Source: JBECKX01 sp964468475 (GTDB lineage Bacteria > Zixibacteria > MSB-5A5 > CAIYYT01). From it: DNA of 64,000 bases. Location: contig CAYXUL010000002.1 of NCBI GenBank assembly GCA_964468475.1, positions 1 through 64,000 of the forward strand, written 5' to 3'. The notes beneath the pieces are model-generated. The model was not told the origin of the DNA and ran no database searches. It saw nothing but the letters and a program-made list of their open reading frames with translations. This document shows, piece by piece, positions 33,301 through 39,796 of this stretch. Both the position numbers and the translations under genes were made by a program. Position 1 is the stretch's first letter. Every line of letters begins with the position of its first letter.

Positions 33301-34174
33301 TACCTATACCGTCTCATTGACCGCCAGCAATGCCTGGGGTAGTGATGTCGCCACCAAAACGGATTACATTACCGTAACGGTTCCGGGATCTGCTACCGTG
33401 ATCACATATGACGATTTCGAGAGCGGCCTCGGTAACTACACCGACGGCGGCTCTGATATGTCCCTCTACACCGGCGGCAATTACGCCTGGGAGGGGAGCA
33501 ACGCCGCCGACATTCAGGACAACAGTGGCACAGCGTCGTCATTCTATCATACCACAGGACATGACGTCTCGAGCTACGCCACTCTGGAAGTCGAGTTCTA
33601 CTTCGTTGCCATCAGCATGGAGTACGGCGAGGACTTCTGGGTGCAGTACTACGATGGCTCATCCTGGTATACGGTGGCTGCATTCGCGCGTGGCGTTGAC
33701 TTCAACAACAATACTTTCTACAATGCCGTCGTGACGATCCCATCGAGTTCGTTCAATTTCCCAACGAATGCGCGCCTGCGTTTCATGTGCGATGCCAGCA
33801 ATAATCGTGATGATGTCTACATCGACAACATCGAATGGCGGGGTCTAAGCGGCACGGCAATGGCAAGCAACCGGGGATTGCAGGCTCGTAAGAGTGCAGT
33901 TGTTCTGCCCGAGGAATACTCGCTCAGCCAGAATCGTCCGAACCCGTTCAACCCGGTGACATCGATTACCTTTAATTTGCCGGAAGCTACCTCAGTAACG
34001 CTGAGCATATTCAATGTGCTCGGCCAGAAGGTGGCGACTCTGGCAAATGGACAATTCAGCGCCGGGTCTCATCAAGTTGAGTGGAACGCCGCTGCTCAGC
34101 CGAGCGGAATCTATCTCTACAGACTTGATACCCCTGAATTCAGCCAGACTAAGAAGATGTTGCTACTGAAATAA
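30347..34174 (+). CDS. secreted subtilisin-like (S8) protease with four PKD domains and a C-terminal sorting domain
   Basis: The ATG at 30347 has AGGAGG upstream; 1275 residues. Order of parts: signal peptide (to about residue 20), an I9-like propeptide (about 40-145), the S8 catalytic domain (about 165-505) with triad Asp184 (LLDSGT), His266 (GHGTHTAG) and Ser444 (SGTSMATPMAAG) and oxyanion region AAGNDGS, PKD domains 1-3 (about 510-760) each with a near-identical FGDGGTSTAQNPS loop, a jelly-roll-like domain, PKD 4 (about 928-1010), a second jelly-roll, and a final 90-residue domain (SLSQNRPNPFNP..IFNVLGQKV..LPSGIYLYRL-like) of the type IX secretion sorting class. It should be exported, matured by propeptide removal and attached to or released from the surface. 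An intrinsic terminator follows. Confidence 0.94.
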   Translation: MKRVLIALIAVAILSPNILAADHIIKVDRPTGIPTFLGYVPDRFIVVMKPGTGPLNVQMTSRGVPHVGIAELDKVADQFAVSRIEAEFPGAGTAKLARAAALANYQKVTINKGTLQEAMDAYSKNPMVDHCEPIGIHAMYAVPNDPYFSPYQTYHQQTNDHDIDSPEAWDIETGNSAIVVALLDSGTRYYHPDLGGANASAANPGASRGNMWINYTELNGTAGVDDDGNGYVDDWIGYDFIDGVSNCWSGEDCSTQDNDPRDFNGHGTHTAGIMGMITNDGYGMAGVAGGWANGTQPVTANGIKIMPLRMGYSYNYLGQEYGVVMMDAAAEAFYYAANNGARIASCSWGSSNSGGIGAAASYFINSGGLIFVAAGNDGSQTADYLNGRGDCISVAAVDGNDAAASFTTYGTWVDISAPGVDIYSTYHDHTDPNTVYWAALSGTSMATPMAAGVGALIWSHNPAWSASQVENQLYASADNIDAYLSSQYIGKMGAGRINAYNAVNTGPPPAPVANFSGSPTSGTEPLTVNFTDLSTGSISTWSWTFGDGGTSTAQNPSHQYTSAGTYTVSLTVTGPGGSDVMTRNNYITVNPCVTPTAGFVGSPTSGDYPLSVSFTDQSSGATSWSWNFGDGGTSTAQNPSHTYTAAGTYTVTQTASNSCGSDQMVRNSYITVTTPPCNAPVADFSGSPTAGNYPLSVNFTDLSTNSPTSWSWTFGDGGTSTAQNPSHTYTAAGTYTVSLTATNSCGSDGATRTGYITVTQPTVGYATLPYYTGFESGSFDQYWFTQSDNSEGRIQITTANGPRGTYHLTMDDNTDGSLYAQNEAWLRLDLSGQSQVELTFWWKEFSDENQTQDGVFISDNDGSTFTKVYDLYNGTSTYAQVTLDIDQLAAANGLSLSNTFVIKFQQYDNYGIPTDGMAFDDIDVHAVTPPPPVADFSASPTSGNAPLAVVFTDMSTNSPTSWSWDFGDGGTSTAQNPSYTYNSGGTYTVSLTASNAWGSDVATKTDYITVTVPGSATVITYDDFESGLGNYTDGGSDMSLYTGGNYAWEGSNAADIQDNSGTASSFYHTTGHDVSSYATLEVEFYFVAISMEYGEDFWVQYYDGSSWYTVAAFARGVDFNNNTFYNAVVTIPSSSFNFPTNARLRFMCDASNNRDDVYIDNIEWRGLSGTAMASNRGLQARKSAVVLPEEYSLSQNRPNPFNPVTSITFNLPEATSVTLSIFNVLGQKVATLANGQFSAGSHQVEWNAAAQPSGIYLYRLDTPEFSQTKKMLLLK

Positions 34175-34208
34175 CGAGCGATTTTTCAGATGCACAACTG
34201 AGACAGGA

Positions 34209-34240
34209 AAGGCCGGCAAATCTGCCGGCCTTCCTCTTTA
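34209..34240 (+). terminator. intrinsic terminator of the S8 protease gene
   Basis: AAGGCCGGCA and TGCCGGCCTT form a ten-base stem with a four-base loop, followed by CCTCTTTA. It begins 34 bases after the stop codon. Confidence 0.8.
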
Positions 34241-34547
34241 GGAAACATAAAGGAGACTACCTAACACAATTCTCACTAACTCGATTCTCAAGAAAATCCG
34301 TGTCGAAGTCCTCCGACAAACTACGACACGGACAGTTCATTGAGCCCTTGCGATGCCGCTGAAGCATACCTTCTGTACCCTTCGGCGGTAGTCCCTTTGT
34401 TGCGATCCTTTTTGTCGATCCCCTTTGGGTTCGCCTGCGCAGTGAGCCCTTTGTTTACTCTAAATTCATGGCAATCAGTGTGCCAAAATCGCAGAGATAA
34501 CGACTGATGCTCGAGGTGGTTTGTGCGCAAGCACTTACGAAATAAGA
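34241..34547. other. intergenic region between convergent genes
   Basis: No credible gene is seen. One notable structure is CCGTGTCG (34298-34305) paired with CGACACGG (34324-34331) over an 18-base loop. The rest is unstructured to the eye. Confidence 0.5.
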
Positions 34548-34579
34548 GAGGCTACAAGCTAATGCAAACTTGTAACCTC
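34540..34579 (-). terminator. intrinsic terminator of cysK
   Basis: Read on the minus strand, GAGGTTACAAG and CTTGTAGCCTC form an eleven-base stem (one G-U pair) with a ten-base loop, followed by TCTTATTTC. It lies about 50 bases after the cysK stop. Confidence 0.7.
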
Positions 34580-34627
34580 CGGTTTGATACTGAAACAAGG
34601 GGTGAAACAGTATGAAACTCTACTGCT

Positions 34628-35566
34628 TCAGATGGAACCAAGCTCGGAATACGTGGGGGTCGACAAATAGCGTTCGCCGGTATCGCAGACGAAGGTCACA
34701 ATCAACTTGCCTTCGTTTTCCGGGCGCCGCGCCATTTGCAGGGCTGCGGCGACATTAGCCCCCGAGGAAATACCGATCAGAATTCCTTCCTCACGCACCA
34801 CTTTGCGTGTAGTTTCGATCGCCTCGTCATTTTCGACGGTGAGAATCTCATCAGCGAGCTCGATTTCAAGAATATCGGGCTTAAATCCGGCGCCGATACC
34901 CTGGATTGGGTGTGGGCCCTTGGTACCTTTCGAGAGGAACGGCGAAGCAGCGGGCTCCACCGCGATCACTTTCAGGCCCGGCTTGCGGGGTTTGAGCACG
35001 CGACCGCAACCGGTGATAGTACCGCCCGTGCCTATGGCTGAAACAACAACGTCTACTTTGCCGTCGGTATCGTTCCAGATTTCCTCCGCTGTAGTCTTGG
35101 AGTGGATCTCCGGGTTAGCCGGATTCTTGAACTGCTGCGGCATGAAGTAGTGCTCCGGATCAGTGGCGACCTTTTCCTCGGCGTGTTTCACCGCGCCCGG
35201 CATGCCTTCGGCGCCGGGAGTGAGCACCAATTGCGCCCCGAACGCCTTCAGCAGGTTACGCCGCTCCACCGACATCGACTCCGGCATGTACAAAACCAGC
35301 TTATATCCCTTCATCGCGCAGACGAACGCCAGAGCTATTCCGGTGTTTCCGGAAGTTGGCTCAACGATCGTGGTGTCGGGTTTGATCTTGCCGTCACGTT
35401 CCGCCGCCTCGATCATGGCCAAGCCGATACGGTCCTTCACCGAGGAGCAGGGGTTGAACGATTCCAGTTTGCCGACCACCCGCCCGGGTAGACCTTTCGC
35501 AACGCGATCGAGATAGACCAACGGTGTGCCGCCGATCAATTTGGTGATGTCTTCAGCGATTTTCAT
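34628..35566 (-). CDS. cysK: cysteine synthase (O-acetylserine sulfhydrylase)
   Basis: A 312-residue PLP enzyme of fold type II that makes cysteine from O-acetylserine and sulfide. Lys44 in NPCSSVKDRIG is the PLP-binding lysine, PTSGNTGIAL the substrate loop, GTGGTITG the phosphate-binding loop, and the C-terminal SSGANVAAAL is typical. IQGIGAGFKP is in the CysK rather than cystathionine-synthase form. It is preceded at a distance of 45 bases by an Rrf2-family regulator in the same direction, so both are probably in one unit. A terminator follows. Confidence 0.94.
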   Translation of the reverse strand: MKIAEDITKLIGGTPLVYLDRVAKGLPGRVVGKLESFNPCSSVKDRIGLAMIEAAERDGKIKPDTTIVEPTSGNTGIALAFVCAMKGYKLVLYMPESMSVERRNLLKAFGAQLVLTPGAEGMPGAVKHAEEKVATDPEHYFMPQQFKNPANPEIHSKTTAEEIWNDTDGKVDVVVSAIGTGGTITGCGRVLKPRKPGLKVIAVEPAASPFLSKGTKGPHPIQGIGAGFKPDILEIELADEILTVENDEAIETTRKVVREEGILIGISSGANVAAALQMARRPENEGKLIVTFVCDTGERYLSTPTYSELGSI

Positions 35567-35611
35567 CTCGGTTCTCCTTCAACTGGGGCTGTCTATTTCA
35601 AGTTTCTCAAT

Positions 35612-36046
35612 TCAAATCCAGTACATCTCTGCGGCCTGACCCGATTGCTCGATAACATCTGACAGTGTGACCGCTTCTAGATTAGCCTCCATGATGGCCA
35701 ACTGCTGGTTCATCAGGTTGGTTAATGTCCTGCCGATGGGATCGCCGGCACCGAGGCTACCTCTGTTGGTGTCGGGCAAGGTCAACTCACGCAAGCCCTC
35801 ACAGGCAAGGATGATTTCCTTCAGCGAGATCTCGGTCGGCTTGCGCGCGAGCTGATAGCCGCCGTACGCTCCACGGGTGGCGTTGAGAATTCCCAGCGAG
35901 CGCAAGCGCGAAAACGTTAATTCCAGAAAGCGCTGCGGGAGAGATCGATTGCTGGCGATTTCTTTCACCCCAATTAGCCGCTCACGCCCAGCGACGGCCA
36001 GATGAACGAGGGCAGCCAGACCGTAGTAGCTCTTGTTTGTTATCAC
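35612..36046 (-). CDS. Rrf2-family transcriptional regulator
   Basis: The GTG at 36046 gives 144 residues starting (M)ITNKSYYGLAALVHLA, the usual Rrf2 N-terminus; a frame extends 27 bases further upstream through the promoter. The winged helix covers about 1-80 with IGVKEIASNRSLPQRFLE and the wing GILNATRGAYGGYQLA. The only cysteine is in ILACEGL, so the three-Cys iron-sulfur site of IscR/NsrR is missing; this resembles CymR, the cysteine-metabolism repressor that partners with CysK in Bacillus. cysK is the next gene, which strengthens that reading. A -10/-35 pair ends six bases before the GTG, so the transcript may be leaderless. Confidence 0.87.
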   Translation of the reverse strand: MITNKSYYGLAALVHLAVAGRERLIGVKEIASNRSLPQRFLELTFSRLRSLGILNATRGAYGGYQLARKPTEISLKEIILACEGLRELTLPDTNRGSLGAGDPIGRTLTNLMNQQLAIMEANLEAVTLSDVIEQSGQAAEMYWI

Positions 36047-36052
36047 CTCACC

Positions 36053-36080
36053 AAGATAATGCCGATACCGCACTGGTCAA
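36053..36080 (-). promoter_or_regulatory. candidate promoter of the Rrf2-cysK unit, leaderless layout
   Basis: On the minus strand: TTGACC, a 16-base spacer and TATCTT, then six bases (GGTGAG) to the GTG start. Transcription would begin at or next to the start codon. Confidence 0.5.
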
Positions 36081-36425
36081 GAGAAATACGCAAATTCCTA
36101 TCGGTTTTTGATACAATTCGTTTTGATTACTGTTTTCTTGCAGTTACATTGGTCTGTGACGGCGTTGAAATTGTATGATGTCAGGCGGTGCGAGCGGCGA
36201 AACCGGGCAAATAGCCCTTGCCGCGGTACACCGTAGTGAACATATTGTCATATTAGGCCCGCTCGGTAAGAGTAGATTCACTACTTAGACCATGTGACGG
36301 AAGATAAGCCAAGGCAAAATCGATCGAATAAGTTCAATTTCAATAGCACTACGGGAGGATTTAATTCACACGCAATCCGTAGTCGCAATATCTGTTAAGC
36401 AGGAATCTGTTAAGCAGGAGGTTAA
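36081..36425. other. intergenic region with a tandem 15-base repeat
   Basis: No gene is seen. At its end ATCTGTTAAGCAGGA occurs twice back to back (36390-36404 and 36405-36419); the second copy runs into GGAGG, the ribosome binding site of the next gene, so the duplication also duplicates part of that site. Confidence 0.6.
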
Positions 36426-37991
36426 ATGTCTGTTCGTACCACTATCACGATCTTATTAGCATCTCTGCTTCTTTTGGTCGGGGCTGCGCTATTATTCACC
36501 GGCTGCAGTCAGAGCTCAAGCAGCACTCAGGCTGCAGTTTATCAGGATCCGCCGGAGATGACAGCCACCTATGACTCGCTGGAAGCTCTTGCGGCCAACA
36601 CCGGCACGACGCTTGGATACAAAGACTATGAAGGAGTCTACCAGTATTTCCTGGAGAAGTACCCCAACTCGACTGCTCTTCATCGTGACTGGCAATCTAC
36701 ACTCGATGCGTTTAACATGACCGAGGAGAAGATTGCTCACTACAAGGAACTGCATGAGCAGAACCCTAATTCGGCGATGTACGCCTACCTGTACGGACGC
36801 TGTCTGCCTACCGGGCAGGATCGCGACATGTTCAAGAAGGCTGTAGACATCGACCCGAATTACTTCTGGGGCCACTTCGGCTATGCCGTCACCCTGCTGC
36901 GCAACGCGCCGGTTGACACGGCAACGGCTATCGATCAGCTCAAGAAATCGCTGGAGATCGACAAGACTTATCCTTCTGCCTACACACTCCTGGCAGGGAT
37001 CTACGAAACCCAGGGCGATCTCAAACAGGCGCTTGATTATGCCAGGACTTACGCCAAGACGTCGCCGGACAGTTATCGGCCGATAACGCTGCAGGAAGAG
37101 ATTCTGAACAAGATGGATCGTGGTGATGAGGCTGAAAAGCTGATGCTGAAATTCGCCAATGATCACACGGACAACACCAGCGTTCGCGCCGACCTGGTAG
37201 AACACTTCAAAGACAAGGAAAATTACGACGAAGCTTTGAAGTGGCAGTATGAGTATGTCAAAATCGCCAACGATCCGGGTCCCGCACTGGTCGACGTTGC
37301 CAAGCTGCATCTTGCGCTCGACGAACCCGACTCCGCACTCTATTACTTGAATCAAGCTGCGGGTCACGGCTACGCTAACTGGCGCAGAGTCTCCAGAAAT
37401 CCCGAACTGGCAGGCGTTCGCAAAGTCAAGGGCTTCGATGACCTGATGAAGACACTGAAGGACAACGCCGAAACGGCACGGAATCAGCGCCTGGCGTCAT
37501 TTCTTCAGAATGCTGATGAAAATCGCGCTGAAGTCTTAAAGGACAAGCTCAATGAAAAAGCCCCCGATTTCTCTTTCAAAAATCTCGATGGCGAAACGGT
37601 GGCGCTCAAAGATCTGCGTGGCAAAGTGGTCGTGATCGACTTCTGGGCGACGTGGTGCGGTCCCTGCCGGATGACAATGCCGGTGCTGCAGGAATTTGTT
37701 GATCGTAAGCCCGACGACGTGGAGTTTCTCTCACTCAACGTGTGGGAAGATGACCAGTCGAAGGTTGCGCCTTTCATCGCCGACTACGGCTACGATTTCA
37801 ACGTGCTCTTAGGCAACAACCAGGTTGCCTCCGACTATGGCGTAACCGGAATTCCCACGATGGTGGTAATCGATCCGGAGGGCATGATTCAATACCGGCA
37901 CGTGGGATATGATCCGCACGTAGATCAGATCCTGCTGTGGCAGACCGCCGATTTATCGAAGCAGTCGCACAGCACGCAGGCGAAGCTGTAG
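36426..37991 (+). CDS. TPR lipoprotein with active-type thioredoxin (TlpA-like) domain
   Basis: A 521-residue lipoprotein (lipobox FTGC at residue 26 or so) with GGAGG before the ATG. About residues 90-340 are TPR-like helical repeats (YFWGHFGYAVTLLRN; YPSAYTLLAGIYETQGDLKQ; PALVDVAKLHLALDEPDSA). The C-terminal 140 residues are a TlpA/ResA-type thioredoxin: APDFSFKNLDGETVALKDLRGK, then WATWCGPCRM with Cys411 and Cys414, and the cis-proline GVTGIPTMVVID. It should act as a periplasm-facing thiol oxidoreductase tethered to the membrane, with TPRs binding a partner. A strong terminator follows, then a paralogue whose thioredoxin cysteines are lost. Confidence 0.92.
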   Translation: MSVRTTITILLASLLLLVGAALLFTGCSQSSSSTQAAVYQDPPEMTATYDSLEALAANTGTTLGYKDYEGVYQYFLEKYPNSTALHRDWQSTLDAFNMTEEKIAHYKELHEQNPNSAMYAYLYGRCLPTGQDRDMFKKAVDIDPNYFWGHFGYAVTLLRNAPVDTATAIDQLKKSLEIDKTYPSAYTLLAGIYETQGDLKQALDYARTYAKTSPDSYRPITLQEEILNKMDRGDEAEKLMLKFANDHTDNTSVRADLVEHFKDKENYDEALKWQYEYVKIANDPGPALVDVAKLHLALDEPDSALYYLNQAAGHGYANWRRVSRNPELAGVRKVKGFDDLMKTLKDNAETARNQRLASFLQNADENRAEVLKDKLNEKAPDFSFKNLDGETVALKDLRGKVVVIDFWATWCGPCRMTMPVLQEFVDRKPDDVEFLSLNVWEDDQSKVAPFIADYGYDFNVLLGNNQVASDYGVTGIPTMVVIDPEGMIQYRHVGYDPHVDQILLWQTADLSKQSHSTQAKL

Positions 37992-38018
37992 CTGTTGCGA
38001 TCAAGGAATAGAACACTC

Positions 38019-38054
38019 TGCCGGCGAGTTTCTGGCTCGCCGGCATTTCTTTTG
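38019..38054 (+). terminator. intrinsic terminator after the first TPR-thioredoxin gene
   Basis: TGCCGGCGAG and CTCGCCGGCA form a perfect ten-base stem around TTTCTGG, followed by TTTCTTTTG. It lies 27 bases after the stop. Confidence 0.85.
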
Positions 38055-38243
38055 GTTCCGCCGCATTCAGACTAATTCCTTGAACAAAGTAAGAGAATCG
38101 ATAGAATTCGCTGCCGGGCATTAGATATCTCGAGATTGCGGTTGCCCCGTCAGAGAACAAGGCATAGATTGGCGCTTCATGTTGCCCGCGTCTGCGGATG
38201 CGCGCAAATCACTTCGCAAATGACCCTATACGATTGGTAGCTC

Positions 38244-39794
38244 ATGATGAAGATTTCCCCTGAAGCAAAAGCAAAATTCTGTCAACTTCTCTTATTCCTT
38301 TTATTGGTGCTGGCGCTGGCCATCGCGGGATGTTCATCCGGCGGTGAAAAGCAGCTTACAGCAACGAAATTTCAGCCACCCCAGGAAGTACAGCAGGCGA
38401 ACGATTCACTGATGGCATATGCGCGCTCGGTCGGAGGGGCGGCAACATTTGAGGAATTCAAATCAATTTACGAGTACTTCATCTCGCAGCATCCCAACTC
38501 CACGCCACTCTACATGGATTTGCAGTCGCTCTACAATAACTTCAACAAGCGCTCAGAATGCCAGGAACGTTTCCGCAAGATGTACGAGGCGCATCCCGAC
38601 AGCGCCTTCTGCATATACCTCTATGCGCGCACACTGATCGGCCCGCAAGTGGACACGCTTTTCCGGGAGGCTTACCGTGCGGACTCAAACTTTTATTGGG
38701 CAGATTTTGCGCTGGCATCGCGCGTGTATTCGTTTCCACCGTATGACACCACGCGCGCCATTCAGCTCTATGAGCGCTGTATTGAACTGGACAATGCCTA
38801 CCCCGCACCGTTCCAGGCAATCGCCAAACTTTACCTGGCCCAGGAGAAGTATGACAAGGCGATGCAATTCGCAGACCTGTTTGCCACAGCGTCACTAAAT
38901 CCATTGACTCCGTTACTGCTTCAGGAACAAATCTGGGAAGCACAAGGCAAATACGATGCGGCTGAGAAGCTCTTGCAGTCATACGCTGCGGAGAATCCCA
39001 ACGAAGTATCGGTAAGGCAGGCGCTTGAGAAGCTGTATGAGAAAAAAAAGGACTACGATGGAGCTTTGAAGCAAGAGTATGAAGTAGCCAAGCTTTCGAA
39101 CCCGCGTGTCGAAGCCTTTGTCAAAATCGCTGAGCTATACAGCAGGGCGGGTGATGCCGACTCTGCGATTACCTATATCCTGATTGCAGCCAGGCAGGGC
39201 TTCAATGACTATCGCCGGATTCAAAGTGAGGATGTATTTAAGGACCTTCGCTCTGACAAGCGCTATGACGATATGATCTCTCTTCTAAAAGATCAGTCGG
39301 AAAAGTACACCGGCGCCCGGTTGGCGAGCTTTGCGGACAAGGCCGACTCTCTCAAGAAGGCGGTACTCGCGGATACGGTTTACATGCAGTTGCCAACTGA
39401 TGTCTCATTGGCTACCCTTTCAGGAGTACCGGTTTCACTCGATTCGCTTAGAGGTGAACCGGTGGTGATGCTGTTCTGGAGTTCCTGGTCAAACCAAAGC
39501 GCGGGCGCACTGGCGATGCTTAGAGAGTTCTCGCAGCTGAAACCCTCAGGAGTTCAGATCCTGGCAGTCAACATGTGGGACGATGATCCCGCCGACGCAG
39601 AGCAGTTCCTGCACGATCGCGGGTATAAGTATGATCTGATTCCTGTCAGCAGCTTCGATGCTGAAAGGCTCGGTGTCTACGGCGTTCCGACTATTCTGGT
39701 CATTGATGCCAACGGCATCGTTCGCTATCGTGATGAAGGCTACCGGCCAAGCCTTGACCAGGTCATTCTCTGGCAGGTGAACTCACTGACATAA
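38244..39794 (+). CDS. TPR lipoprotein with redox-dead thioredoxin-like domain
   Basis: A 516-residue paralogue of the gene before it, with the same order of parts: lipoprotein signal (lipobox IAGC), a region of TPR-like repeats (FYWADFALASRVYSFPP; YPAPFQAIAKLYLAQEKYDK; EAFVKIAELYSRAGDADSA), and a C-terminal thioredoxin fold. The redox motif is gone: LFWSSWSNQSAG has Ser416 and Ser419 where the neighbour has Cys411 and Cys414. The cis-proline loop GVYGVPTILVID is intact, so the fold is likely kept while catalysis is not. It could bind the same client or partner without reducing it. It has its own start region (a terminator separates it from its paralogue). Confidence 0.88.
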   Translation: MMKISPEAKAKFCQLLLFLLLVLALAIAGCSSGGEKQLTATKFQPPQEVQQANDSLMAYARSVGGAATFEEFKSIYEYFISQHPNSTPLYMDLQSLYNNFNKRSECQERFRKMYEAHPDSAFCIYLYARTLIGPQVDTLFREAYRADSNFYWADFALASRVYSFPPYDTTRAIQLYERCIELDNAYPAPFQAIAKLYLAQEKYDKAMQFADLFATASLNPLTPLLLQEQIWEAQGKYDAAEKLLQSYAAENPNEVSVRQALEKLYEKKKDYDGALKQEYEVAKLSNPRVEAFVKIAELYSRAGDADSAITYILIAARQGFNDYRRIQSEDVFKDLRSDKRYDDMISLLKDQSEKYTGARLASFADKADSLKKAVLADTVYMQLPTDVSLATLSGVPVSLDSLRGEPVVMLFWSSWSNQSAGALAMLREFSQLKPSGVQILAVNMWDDDPADAEQFLHDRGYKYDLIPVSSFDAERLGVYGVPTILVIDANGIVRYRDEGYRPSLDQVILWQVNSLT

Positions 39795-39796
39795 GT

